A DNA stretch of 36,512 nt, from the NCBI GenBank assembly GCA_026461385.1, contig JAPJNB010000259.1, forward strand, positions 1-36,512. Reading direction: 5' to 3'. Source of the stretch: Akkermansiaceae bacterium. Its GTDB lineage: Bacteria > Verrucomicrobiota > Verrucomicrobiia > Verrucomicrobiales > Akkermansiaceae. A model generated the notes under the pieces. The model saw only the letters and a list, made by a program, of their open reading frames with translations. It was not told the origin of the DNA and made no database searches. Both the position numbers and the translations under genes were made by a program. Below are positions 7,808 through 15,265 of this stretch, in pieces; within the stretch, counting starts at the first letter, position 1, and every line of letters begins with the position of its first letter.

Positions 7808-9718
7808 TCAAGACTCCGCCGCAGCCCGGATGTCTTCCAACTCCTCCCAACGGGCGTAAAACCGAGCGATTCGTGCCCTCGTCGCATCGAGCGTTTCAAC
7901 CATGCGAGGGATCTCCATGAGATTTTTCGCTTGGAATTCCGGATCCTGCAGCTGCGCCTCGATCCCTGCCGCCTCCTCTTCTGCCGCGAGAATGACCGCC
8001 TCCATCGACTCAAGTTCGGTTTTTTCGTTGAAGCTCAACTTGCGGCCTTTCTTCGCAGCGGGGGCACTGTCCGTTGCTTTTTGCCGAGCTGCGGCCTCAC
8101 GAGCGGCGACTTGCGCCTGCATCCGCTGCGCAGCCTCGCGTGCTTGGCGCTTTTCCAAATAGTATGAATAATTTCCAGCCTGCACCGCGATCCCATCATC
8201 CTCGAAGGCGATGATTTGATCACAAATCCGATCAAGGAAATAACGGTCATGGGAAACCACGATCACCGACCCATCAAAAACTGCAAGAGCCTCTTCTAAC
8301 ATCCGAAGCGACGGCAAATCGAGATCGTTGGTCGGCTCGTCAAGAACGATGACGTTACCGCCATTTTTCAAAACCTTGGCGAGCATCAAACGCGCCCGCT
8401 CGCCACCCGATAGCAAATCGACCCGCTCATTGATGCGTTTGTCGTCGAACAAAAACCGCCGGAGATAATTCCGCGCGCCCAGCGTTTCGTTCCCAAACAT
8501 CAATTTCTCGTTTCCATTAGAAATTTCATCCAGCAACGATCCAGTCCCATCGAGCTGCATGCGCGTCTGGTCGATGTAGTTCACCTTCACCCGCTTCCCC
8601 GTGACCGCGCTGCCTTCGGTCGGCTCGATCTGACCGAGGCAGAGCTTGAGCAGGGTCGTCTTTCCAACGCCATTGCGTCCAACAATGCCGGTGCATTGCC
8701 CGGGTCGCAGGCTCAAGGTGAGGTGGCGGAACAACCACCTTGGGAATTTTTCCGAACCCACGTTCACCCCCGCACCTTCCAACTCGACGACGATATTCCC
8801 CAAGTCCGGCGGAGGGGGAATCAAGAGATCCATTTCGCGCTCTTCTGGCGGAGCCTCCATCCCCTCAACCTCATAAAATTTATCCAAGCGGCTGCGTGAC
8901 TTGGTGCCGCGCGCCTTCACACCCGAACGCACCCATTCGAGTTCCTCCCTCAAAAACCGCTGGCGCCGACGCTCAGTTTGACTGGCAATCTGCTGCCGAA
9001 TCGCTTTGGACTCAAGAAATGCTGTATAATTTCCCGGATGAGAAAACGCACGCCCTTGGTCGATCTCAATGATGCGCGTGGCAATGACGTCGAGGAAATA
9101 TCGATCATGGGTGACAAAGATTACGGCCCCAGGAAAGCCCTTGAGGTAATCTTCTAACCAGCGGATCGACTCGGCATCGAGATGGTTGGTCGGCTCATCT
9201 AACAGCAACAAGTCGGGTTGACAGGCCAGCGCGCGACAAAGTGCGACTCGCCGTTTCTCACCACCCGAAAGTGGCCCCACGATCGCGTCTAACGGAGGTG
9301 TGCCCAACGCAGTCGACGCGGCTTTGATTCGAGCATCGAGATTCCATCCATCGGCATGATCGATGAGATGCAGAAGATCATTCAGCTCCGCGTCACTGCC
9401 CTCACCATTTTCGTATCGACGAATCGCCTCCACCACATCCGCGGCTCCTGACGCAATGTTCTCATGAACGGTCAGGGCCGCATCGAGCTCAAATTCTTGC
9501 GGCAGGTAGCCGACCCGCAGGGCGCGACGCAGCGAAATCTCGCCCGAATCGGCCATTTGTTGCCCCGTGAGAATCTTCAGCAGCGAGGTTTTTCCACACC
9601 CATTGCGGCCGACCATCCCAGTTTTTTCCCCAGCGGAAACCGCAAGGGTCACCCCATCGAGTAGGGTTTGATACCCGTAGGTGAGGCGAATTTCGTTGGC
9701 AGAAAGCAAAGCGGACAT
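7808..9718 (-). CDS. uup: ABC-F family ATPase (Uup-like)
   Basis: This protein has two fused ABC cassettes with no membrane segments. The first Walker A is GRNGCGKT (about residues 37-44 from this start), with LSGGEKRRVALCRAL and LLLDEPTNHLD. The second cassette has GRNGVGKT, LSGGERARLMLAKVL and VIVLDEPTNDLD. A charged linker lies between them and a C-terminal coiled coil (about residues 555-636) resembles the DNA/RNA-binding tail of Uup. ABC-F proteins act on ribosomes or nucleic acids, not as transporters. I chose the ATG at 9718 (product starts MSALLSANEIRLTY), because cassette homology begins right there. A GTG at 9742 would add eight residues of no obvious value. It is the first gene of the operon with pabB and the CLC-F antiporter. 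Confidence 0.92.
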   Translation of the reverse strand: MSALLSANEIRLTYGYQTLLDGVTLAVSAGEKTGMVGRNGCGKTSLLKILTGQQMADSGEISLRRALRVGYLPQEFELDAALTVHENIASGAADVVEAIRRYENGEGSDAELNDLLHLIDHADGWNLDARIKAASTALGTPPLDAIVGPLSGGEKRRVALCRALACQPDLLLLDEPTNHLDAESIRWLEDYLKGFPGAVIFVTHDRYFLDVIATRIIEIDQGRAFSHPGNYTAFLESKAIRQQIASQTERRRQRFLREELEWVRSGVKARGTKSRSRLDKFYEVEGMEAPPEEREMDLLIPPPPDLGNIVVELEGAGVNVGSEKFPRWLFRHLTLSLRPGQCTGIVGRNGVGKTTLLKLCLGQIEPTEGSAVTGKRVKVNYIDQTRMQLDGTGSLLDEISNGNEKLMFGNETLGARNYLRRFLFDDKRINERVDLLSGGERARLMLAKVLKNGGNVIVLDEPTNDLDLPSLRMLEEALAVFDGSVIVVSHDRYFLDRICDQIIAFEDDGIAVQAGNYSYYLEKRQAREAAQRMQAQVAAREAAARQKATDSAPAAKKGRKLSFNEKTELESMEAVILAAEEEAAGIEAQLQDPEFQAKNLMEIPRMVETLDATRARIARFYARWEELEDIRAAAES

Positions 9719-9837
9719 AGAGCGGCCGGGAGATTCCTGCACTCTACCGGGTAAAACAACTCATATCCTAAAAATCAAACTTTCGGATTTTTCAAAAAAA
9801 CCCAAGAATTGCGCATCTGAAGCGTTTCAACCAAACC

Positions 9838-10704
9838 ATGACATCAAACCACCCCATCCTTGCCGCAGGAGCCGCGACCTTGGTCGCCGCCATGAGCCTG
9901 AACGCCCAAGCCACATCCCCAGCGGTGACCCCACTGAATGAGGTCGTCGTACGGGCCAATGCCCTCGATGAAGAGCAGCAAAATGGCCAGTCTTCAGAGC
10001 CCGAGTGGGTCCACCACCGCCGCTTCAGCAACACCCGAGTTTACATCCAAAAAGACCCATGGGAAATGGGCGTGGAAGAATGGTACCGCACGCGTTTCTA
10101 TGACGGCGGCCGCGTCACTCAGCGCTTTCAGCAGGAGTTTGAAATCGGGCTCCCCTATCGGATGCAACTGGATCTCTACGAAAAAATGATCCACGACAGT
10201 GACACTGGCGACTGGAAACAAGATGAGTTTGCGGTGGAACTTCGCTACGCATTTGCCAACTGGGGCGTCTTACCTGGCAACCCCACGCTTTATACCGAGT
10301 ACGCTTTCAAAGAAGAGGGGTCTGACGCACTCGAAACCAAGCTCCTCTTCGGCGATGATTTCAATGGCTGGCATTGGGGCGTCAACCTCATCAACGAGCA
10401 CCAAATCTGGGACGAGCAATCGAACGAATGGGCCATCTCGGTAGGACTCTCGAAGACGATCATCGACAGCAAGTTTTCGGCTGGAATTGAAGGGAAATGG
10501 TCACACCCCGACCACGAGAAGTCTGAAGGACTCCTTGGCCCATCGTTCCAGTGGCTACCAACACCCAACACCCACCTGGATCTCGTGACCATGGGCGGTC
10601 TAACCAACTCCTCGCCCAATGCGGAATGCTGGCTCATTTTCGGCTTCGATTTTGGCAAAGGCTCCAAAGGCGGATACAAGCCAACCTCAGTCGGGGGACT
10701 TTAA
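9838..10704 (+). CDS. Small outer-membrane beta-barrel protein with TonB-box-like motif
   Basis: This 288-residue protein has a signal peptide with probable cleavage after LNAQA (residue 25). The mature N-terminus begins TSPAVTPLNEVVVRANALDE. The core NEVVVRA (34-40) strongly resembles the TonB box and following residues of TonB-dependent transporters (type 'EEVVVTA.R.EE'). No plug domain follows. From about residue 85 the protein shows roughly ten alternating amphipathic strands (for example RVTQRFQQEFEIGLPYRM and EFAVELRYAFANWG), ending in aromatic-rich ECWLIFGFDFG. This suggests a small barrel far below the usual 600-plus residues of TonB-dependent receptors. It lies directly upstream of tonB-exbB-exbD on the same strand, separated by a hairpin. 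The family is not recognised. The TonB link is inference from the motif and neighbours. Confidence 0.75.
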   Translation: MTSNHPILAAGAATLVAAMSLNAQATSPAVTPLNEVVVRANALDEEQQNGQSSEPEWVHHRRFSNTRVYIQKDPWEMGVEEWYRTRFYDGGRVTQRFQQEFEIGLPYRMQLDLYEKMIHDSDTGDWKQDEFAVELRYAFANWGVLPGNPTLYTEYAFKEEGSDALETKLLFGDDFNGWHWGVNLINEHQIWDEQSNEWAISVGLSKTIIDSKFSAGIEGKWSHPDHEKSEGLLGPSFQWLPTPNTHLDLVTMGGLTNSSPNAECWLIFGFDFGKGSKGGYKPTSVGGL

Positions 10705-10731
10705 AAGAAACCACCCACCGCATTAAAATCC

Positions 10732-10762
10732 TCACCCATTGCATTTCCCGTGCAATGGGTGA
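10732..10762 (+). terminator. Strong hairpin between barrel gene and tonB
   Basis: A perfect 12-bp inverted repeat (TCACCCATTGCA / TGCAATGGGTGA) with loop TTTCCCG begins 28 bases after the stop of the barrel gene. The following bases are ATTTGTAAAAA, a poor U-tract. It may be an inefficient terminator, or a processing or stabilising structure that gives more barrel transcript than tonB-exbBD transcript. Confidence 0.7.
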
Positions 10763-10842
10763 ATTTGTAAAAACCACACGCCTAAATGATCCGCCGTATG
10801 GATTGCGAATCCCGCAGGCCATGATCAGAATCCCCTTTAAGG

Positions 10843-11508
10843 ATGGTCCGTCTCAATCACGCTCTCAACATCAGCACACTGGCAGCCTGGCTCAGCATGG
10901 CTGTGGTTGGCTCGGTGGGCTTGTGCGTACCTAACCGATCCTCAGCAACCCCTCACCAACCCGCCCCCCTCACTTTGGTGGAACCTCTGGAGTTCGCCCT
11001 TTCGGATTCAGCAAGCGTCTCCGTCAGCGAAATCAGCTCAAGTCCCACGCCTGAACCACAACCGGACGCAGGATCGAACCATCCTCCACCTTTACCGGAT
11101 TTCTCTCCTCAAGACCCACTGCCAGAAATCCCAGATCAAATCACCCCTTCGTTGCGTCCACACCCCAGCCAACAGGCCGCCGCAACACAGACGAAAACTT
11201 CTAAATCGAACAGCCACTTCGCTCGCAACCTTCTAGCAGGCTCGGCGCAATCCGATGCCGACCGCATTGCCGCAGGCAACATGCCGAAACCCAACTACCC
11301 ACCCGCAGCAAAACGCCAAAGGCAAACTGGCACCGTGGTCGTTCAATTCACCGTCAACCCCAGCGGCCAAGTGACCGCAGCATTCGCAAAGTCTTCATCC
11401 AACTGGCCATTGCTCGACGCAGAAGCCCTGCGCACTGTCCTAACTTGGACATTCCCTCAAGGGGGCATGATGACGAAAACCCAACCGATCATCTTCAAAC
11501 TCGACTAA
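10843..11508 (+). CDS. TonB-family energy transducer
   Basis: This 221-residue protein has the TonB layout: one N-terminal membrane anchor (about residues 10-30), a Pro/Ser-rich periplasmic spacer (about 35-110) and a C-terminal TonB domain (about 140-221). The C-terminal domain contains the conserved PNYPPAAKRQRQTGTVVVQF (150-169), then VNPSGQVTAA and ALRTVLTWTF. TonB couples the inner-membrane proton-motive force, harvested by ExbB/ExbD, to outer-membrane transporters. exbB follows 6 bases later. The upstream neighbour is the small barrel with a TonB-box-like motif, its most obvious partner. The start codon at 10843 could be one or two codons off, but the anchor helix fixes it approximately. 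Similarity to any named TonB paralogue cannot be judged here. Confidence 0.88.
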   Translation: MVRLNHALNISTLAAWLSMAVVGSVGLCVPNRSSATPHQPAPLTLVEPLEFALSDSASVSVSEISSSPTPEPQPDAGSNHPPPLPDFSPQDPLPEIPDQITPSLRPHPSQQAAATQTKTSKSNSHFARNLLAGSAQSDADRIAAGNMPKPNYPPAAKRQRQTGTVVVQFTVNPSGQVTAAFAKSSSNWPLLDAEALRTVLTWTFPQGGMMTKTQPIIFKLD

Positions 11509-11514
11509 CCAACC

Positions 11515-12174
11515 GTGCTCGCAAACCTCGTTTTCGAAACCATCCTCAAAGGCGGATGGGTCATGTGGCCGATCATCGCCACTTTTTTTCTCGCGCTGTG
11601 CGTGGTCCTCGATCGTGCCGTCTGGTGGCTTCGCTACCACAACACCCTCGATCCTACGAATCAGGAAAAAGCCCGCAATGCCATCGGCAACGGCGACTTT
11701 GCTACCGCTTGGAAACTCGGAAAAAACACCACCGATCCATTTCTAACAAATCTAGCCGAGGGTATCGCCCACGCTCATACCTCGATGCTCGCGGCGATGC
11801 AACTTCACGCCACCCACCTCATCGAACAATCGGAATCGCGCATGTGGGTAATCAGCACGCTCATCACCCTCGCACCTTTGCTGGGGTTATTCGGCACCGT
11901 GATGGGGATCATGGGCTCTTTCTCGTTTGTAGGCGACGAACAACTGGCCGCCAGCAAAGTATCGGGGGGAATTGGTGAGGCACTCATCGCCACCGCCTGC
12001 GGCATCGCCATCGCCATCCTTTGCCTACTTCCCTATAACTTCTTTCGCAAGCGGGTCTCCATCCTGCGTAGCTCGCTGGAGCGCTGGATCAATCACACCG
12101 AGTTGCTCGTGCGCTCCGCAAAGGAACATGGCCACGATCTGGAAACTTTCGCCGCTAACCCACCGCCACGCTAG
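11515..12174 (+). CDS. exbB: ExbB/TolQ/MotA-family proton channel protein
   Basis: This 219-residue inner-membrane protein has the three-helix ExbB pattern: helix 1 at about residues 17-40, a cytoplasmic domain, helix 2 at about 112-136 and helix 3 at about 155-175. The signatures are TLAPLLGLFGTVMGIMGSF (118-136) and GGIGEALIATACGIAIAI (151-168), the conserved Gly/Thr-lined helices of the ExbB pentamer. With ExbD it forms the proton-driven motor that energises TonB. It uses a GTG start 6 bases after tonB, and its TAG stop overlaps the GTG start of exbD by one base (TAGTG). This supports translational coupling and fixed stoichiometry. Confidence 0.92.
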   Translation: MLANLVFETILKGGWVMWPIIATFFLALCVVLDRAVWWLRYHNTLDPTNQEKARNAIGNGDFATAWKLGKNTTDPFLTNLAEGIAHAHTSMLAAMQLHATHLIEQSESRMWVISTLITLAPLLGLFGTVMGIMGSFSFVGDEQLAASKVSGGIGEALIATACGIAIAILCLLPYNFFRKRVSILRSSLERWINHTELLVRSAKEHGHDLETFAANPPPR

Positions 12175-12596
12175 TGCCAGTTCGACTTCAAAGCACATCT
12201 GGCGACGAGGGCGATGAGGCGCGGATCGAAATCATTCCTCTAATCGATATCATGTTTTTCCTGCTCGCCGCCTTCATGCTGGTGAGTCTCAGCATGACTC
12301 AGCTCCACCGAGTCCCCGTTTCCCTTCCCGACGCATCCACAGGCATTCCGGATACCAGCTCCCCGACCACCGTGATCGCTATCGACGCAAACGGCTTGAT
12401 CACGTTGGATCAAAGAATCATCACCCTCTCAGAGATCACCACCTACCTCAAAGAGTGCAAAGAACCCAAAAAATCCCGCGTACTCATCTCTGCCGATGCT
12501 GAAGCTCGCCATAAACAAGTCCTAGGCGTGCTCAACTCGATCCGCGAGGCTGGCGTTGAAAAAGTCAGCTTCGAATCTGCAAAAAACCATCCCTAA
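12174..12596 (+). CDS. exbD: ExbD/TolR-family biopolymer transport protein
   Basis: This 140-residue protein has a short cytoplasmic N-terminus, one transmembrane helix and a periplasmic domain. The helix carries the signature IPLIDIMFFLLAAFMLVSLS (residues 21-40), and D25 corresponds to the essential proton-carrying aspartate of ExbD/TolR. The periplasmic part (about 45-140) contains the usual '(V)AIDANGLITLDQ' strand and an 'SADAEARHKQVLGVLNSIRE' helix. It starts with GTG sharing one base with the exbB stop. A coiled-coil gene follows within 6 bases, and the MFS gene after that, all in the same direction. Confidence 0.92.
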   Translation: MPVRLQSTSGDEGDEARIEIIPLIDIMFFLLAAFMLVSLSMTQLHRVPVSLPDASTGIPDTSSPTTVIAIDANGLITLDQRIITLSEITTYLKECKEPKKSRVLISADAEARHKQVLGVLNSIREAGVEKVSFESAKNHP

Positions 12597-12602
12597 CACG
12601 TG

Positions 12603-13043
12603 ATGTCTCGTGCACTGCCGATTTTCAACGCCCTCGGCTGCCTAATTCTAACGGGCGTGGTCATCCTGCAGTGGAACCAAGAACGCAGGCTAAACACCAC
12701 CCTCGACCACCTTGAAACCGAACTCAGCACCTCCGTCGAACAAGCCACCACCGAGTCCAAACGCGGTAAAACCCTAGACCACGACATCGCAGTCCTCAAA
12801 GAATCCCTCGAAATCACCCAACGGGCGAACGACGCGAACACTCGTTCTCTGCAATCCAAGGAAACCCAGGCAAACGAGCTTGAGTCAAAGCTCACAGCAG
12901 CCAACGCTCAACTCGAATCGTGGAGAACTACAATCGATGCTCGGGATGAGAAACTTCGCGCGCTCAACCAAGAGCTCATTGCCACCCGAGCTCGCCTTGA
13001 TGAAGCGATCGCCAAACTCAAAGCCTCCGCCACGAGAGAATGA
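12603..13043 (+). CDS. Membrane-anchored coiled-coil protein in tonB operon
   Basis: This 146-residue protein has one N-terminal hydrophobic helix (about residues 4-22, IFNALGCLILTGVVILQW) followed by an almost continuous charged coiled coil to the C-terminus (about 25-146). The coil is rich in Glu, Lys, Leu and Gln (LNTTLDHLETELSTSVEQAT, LRALNQELIATRARLDEAIA). The orientation is probably N-in with the coil in the periplasm, but a cytoplasmic coil is not excluded. I recognise no family. The ATG at 12603 is preferred over the adjacent GTG at 12600. It lies 6 bases after exbD, and its final ATGA overlaps the start of the MFS gene, so it is tightly bound into the operon. I infer a structural or accessory role for the ExbBD-TonB complex or the transporter. 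Confidence 0.8.
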   Translation: MSRALPIFNALGCLILTGVVILQWNQERRLNTTLDHLETELSTSVEQATTESKRGKTLDHDIAVLKESLEITQRANDANTRSLQSKETQANELESKLTAANAQLESWRTTIDARDEKLRALNQELIATRARLDEAIAKLKASATRE

Positions 13044-14353
13044 ATTTGTCCATCTCAACGCCAAAGATTCCGGCGTGGTTAAACCGGTACCGGATTCTGC
13101 CAAAGTGCGTCCTCCAATTTGTGGCTGCCCAGTTCCTCATCAATCTCATCAATTCCTCACAGTTTCTCCTTCTCAATCTTTTCCTAAAAGAACGCGGGCT
13201 TAACGACCCTTCCATCGCCGCACTGACATCACAGCGGTTTCTCGCCACGCTCGCGCTCTCCATTCCTGCCGGCCTTTGGCTACGTGGCAAGCCCCTGCGA
13301 AATCCGTTAATCATCGGCTCCATTTTGTTCCCCATCACCGCGCTCGCCGCGATCGAAAGCGTCCAATGCGGGGCCATCTCCATGGCGTCGTCTTGCTTTG
13401 TCGCCATGGGATTCGCGGGCCTCGTCCTCAATGTCGCGGGCCTCCCGATGATGCTTCGGATCGCGCCACCCGAGCAGGCCAGCGAGGCACTCAGCATGCT
13501 GTTTGCAACGTGGGCAGCTGCCAGCATCTGCGGTGGAGTCTTATCAAGCATCCTGCAAAGCATCGGCCATTTGGATCTGGGGGGGACCCACTTGATTCTG
13601 AACGAGCATTCCACGCTTTTCATTCTTACCCTCTGCGGCCTCGGGGCACCCTTTCTCTTTGCAAGGCTTCCTGATCCGATTCCTCTCAAGGAAACCAACC
13701 ACCACTGGTTACACATCCACCGCCAAGACATGCCCGTGCTGCTGCGCGCATTGGTCCCCACTCTCTGCATCTCAACTGGCGCTGGACTCAGCATCCAATT
13801 CCTCAACTTGTTCTTTAGCAGCGTCTATCACCTCAAATCCGCAACCTACTCCGCATTCAGCTCGGTAAGCTACATCTTGGTTCTCATCACCGGGTTAATC
13901 GTTCCAGAAGTGCAGCGGCGCTTCGGCTGGCGAGGTGCGATCATCGGTGTGCAATCGGTAGCAGTCGTCCTTTTGGCGGTCATGGGGCTAACAGAAATTT
14001 GGGTAGGCTCGTTCTGGGCACTTCCCATCGCCTTGGCATGCTTGGTGGTACGGCAGCCATTGATGAACATGGCCGGCCCATCCACGAGCGAGCTTTCGAT
14101 GTCGTTCGTGGGAGAGCGGAACCGTGAACTCATGAGTGCTTGCAGTGGTGCGATCTGGAGCGGATCATGGTGGCTAGCTGCGAGGGTTTTTGAATTCCTC
14201 AGAGGGCACCATCTTCCCTATTGGCAGGTATTTCTAACCACTTCAGCACTTTATCTGTTAGGAACCATTTCCTATACTGGCTTAATTCGTGAGGTTGAAC
14301 GTCGAGGTTCCGAGAAAACGGACCCGAGTGACCCGATCATTTCTCAATTCTGA
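13040..14353 (+). CDS. MFS transporter, 12 transmembrane helices
   Basis: This 437-residue protein has about twelve hydrophobic segments in the two-times-six arrangement of major facilitator permeases. It has a loop resembling the family's inter-helix 2-3 signature (PAGLWLRGKPLRNPLIIG, about residues 75-92). The long middle loop about residue 212-235 is rich in His, Lys and Asp. The general look is of an AmpG-like or otherwise uncharacterised permease; the substrate cannot be read from the sequence. The start ATG overlaps the stop of the coiled-coil gene (ATGA at 13040-13043). It is therefore the distal gene of the barrel/TonB/ExbBD cluster, suggesting that it moves the same ligand across the inner membrane. 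The last 17 bases overlap the convergent acylphosphatase gene. Confidence 0.85.
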   Translation: MNLSISTPKIPAWLNRYRILPKCVLQFVAAQFLINLINSSQFLLLNLFLKERGLNDPSIAALTSQRFLATLALSIPAGLWLRGKPLRNPLIIGSILFPITALAAIESVQCGAISMASSCFVAMGFAGLVLNVAGLPMMLRIAPPEQASEALSMLFATWAAASICGGVLSSILQSIGHLDLGGTHLILNEHSTLFILTLCGLGAPFLFARLPDPIPLKETNHHWLHIHRQDMPVLLRALVPTLCISTGAGLSIQFLNLFFSSVYHLKSATYSAFSSVSYILVLITGLIVPEVQRRFGWRGAIIGVQSVAVVLLAVMGLTEIWVGSFWALPIALACLVVRQPLMNMAGPSTSELSMSFVGERNRELMSACSGAIWSGSWWLAARVFEFLRGHHLPYWQVFLTTSALYLLGTISYTGLIREVERRGSEKTDPSDPIISQF

Positions 14354-14612
14354 AACCACTGCAATTCTGCAGCAGCGGAATGTTTTCTGCTCTCAGGTTC
14401 CGGATTCCACGGGCGACGACTGATTCCTCAGCAATTTCCTTGATGAAGGATTCGACCTGTTCACGTTCTCCCATCACTTGAAGCTCGACGCTGCCATCTG
14501 GCAAGTTTTTGACCCATCCGCAAACTTCAAAGCCGCGAGCGAGGTCCTTGACCGTGTATCGAAAACCCACTCCTTGGACCCGGCCTTCAAAAATGATCTG
14601 CTTTGCAATCAT
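14337..14612 (-). CDS. acyP: Acylphosphatase
   Basis: This 91-residue enzyme hydrolyses acylphosphates such as 1,3-bisphosphoglycerate or acetyl phosphate. It has the family signatures GRVQGVGFRYTV (residues 10-21), with catalytic arginine R18, and GWVKNLPDGSVE (32-43), with catalytic asparagine N36. The length is normal for stand-alone bacterial acylphosphatases. It is encoded tail-to-tail with the MFS gene, with a 17-base overlap that leaves no room for a terminator between them. It lies 62 bases downstream of the secreted-protein gene on the same strand, so the two may be co-transcribed, though with no clear functional link. Confidence 0.93.
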   Translation of the reverse strand: MIAKQIIFEGRVQGVGFRYTVKDLARGFEVCGWVKNLPDGSVELQVMGEREQVESFIKEIAEESVVARGIRNLRAENIPLLQNCSGFRIEK

Positions 14613-14674
14613 GGAATAAAAATAAAGTGGAGCTCAAATAAGCCCATCCATGATCGCACCAAAACCCAGCAAAG

Positions 14675-15217
14675 TTATGGATTTGGGGCTTTGAACGGGT
14701 TGGTCTCCAATGCAGATGACTTGACTCCGAAGACCTGCTCAAAGGTCTTCCCTGGGAGGAGATTGTACACAATGGGAGCACTCCGCTTGCCCTCGGCATC
14801 GTATAAATACACCACCTTCTGCACCGGCAACTCTTTCCCATTCTCAGGATTGAGTCGCCGAACCCGCGAGTCGTACATGAGTTCTTCGACCAATTGCCCA
14901 GTCACCTTATGATAACCATAACTGACCTTAAATAACTCCTGATTCTGCCCATCTCGGATCTTGCACCCAAGGGGATTCGCATTGGCGTCCATCTTGTAGG
15001 TTGTCACCATCAGAAGCGTCCCATTCCTCGAAAAGGTTTTTTTGGTGAGCGTGCGGCTATCTGGACTACGAATAAAAACAGCACGCGAGCCGTCCTCCAA
15101 CTTCATGCATCGAACGTTCGGCCCATCAACCTGCTCAACCTCACTCGCACGGCAGGGCGAAAAAACGCACAGGATCGCCAGAACGATCACACTTTTCCAT
15201 GTTGCCAGCAGCTTCAT
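14675..15217 (-). CDS. Secreted protein of unknown function
   Basis: The ATG at 15217 gives MKLLATWKSVIVLAILCVFS, a clean signal peptide with probable cleavage near PCRA-SE, so I preferred it to a TTG three codons earlier. The mature part is about 155 residues, with beta-rich, repeat-like phrases (TLLMVTTYKMDANANPLGC, ELFKVSYGYHKVTGQLVEEL, KVVYLYDAEGKRSAPIVYNL). These resemble toxin-antitoxin-like 'MORN/YD' hairpins only superficially. A single pair of cysteines (PNVRC and LGC) could form a disulfide. No enzymatic motif is visible and I cannot name a family. It is divergent from folP and precedes acyP on the same strand. Confidence 0.65.
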   Translation of the reverse strand: MKLLATWKSVIVLAILCVFSPCRASEVEQVDGPNVRCMKLEDGSRAVFIRSPDSRTLTKKTFSRNGTLLMVTTYKMDANANPLGCKIRDGQNQELFKVSYGYHKVTGQLVEELMYDSRVRRLNPENGKELPVQKVVYLYDAEGKRSAPIVYNLLPGKTFEQVFGVKSSALETNPFKAPNP

Positions 15218-15265
15218 CGCGCACAAACTAGGCCCCGCAACCTAACCCTGCAAGCCACCAATTTT

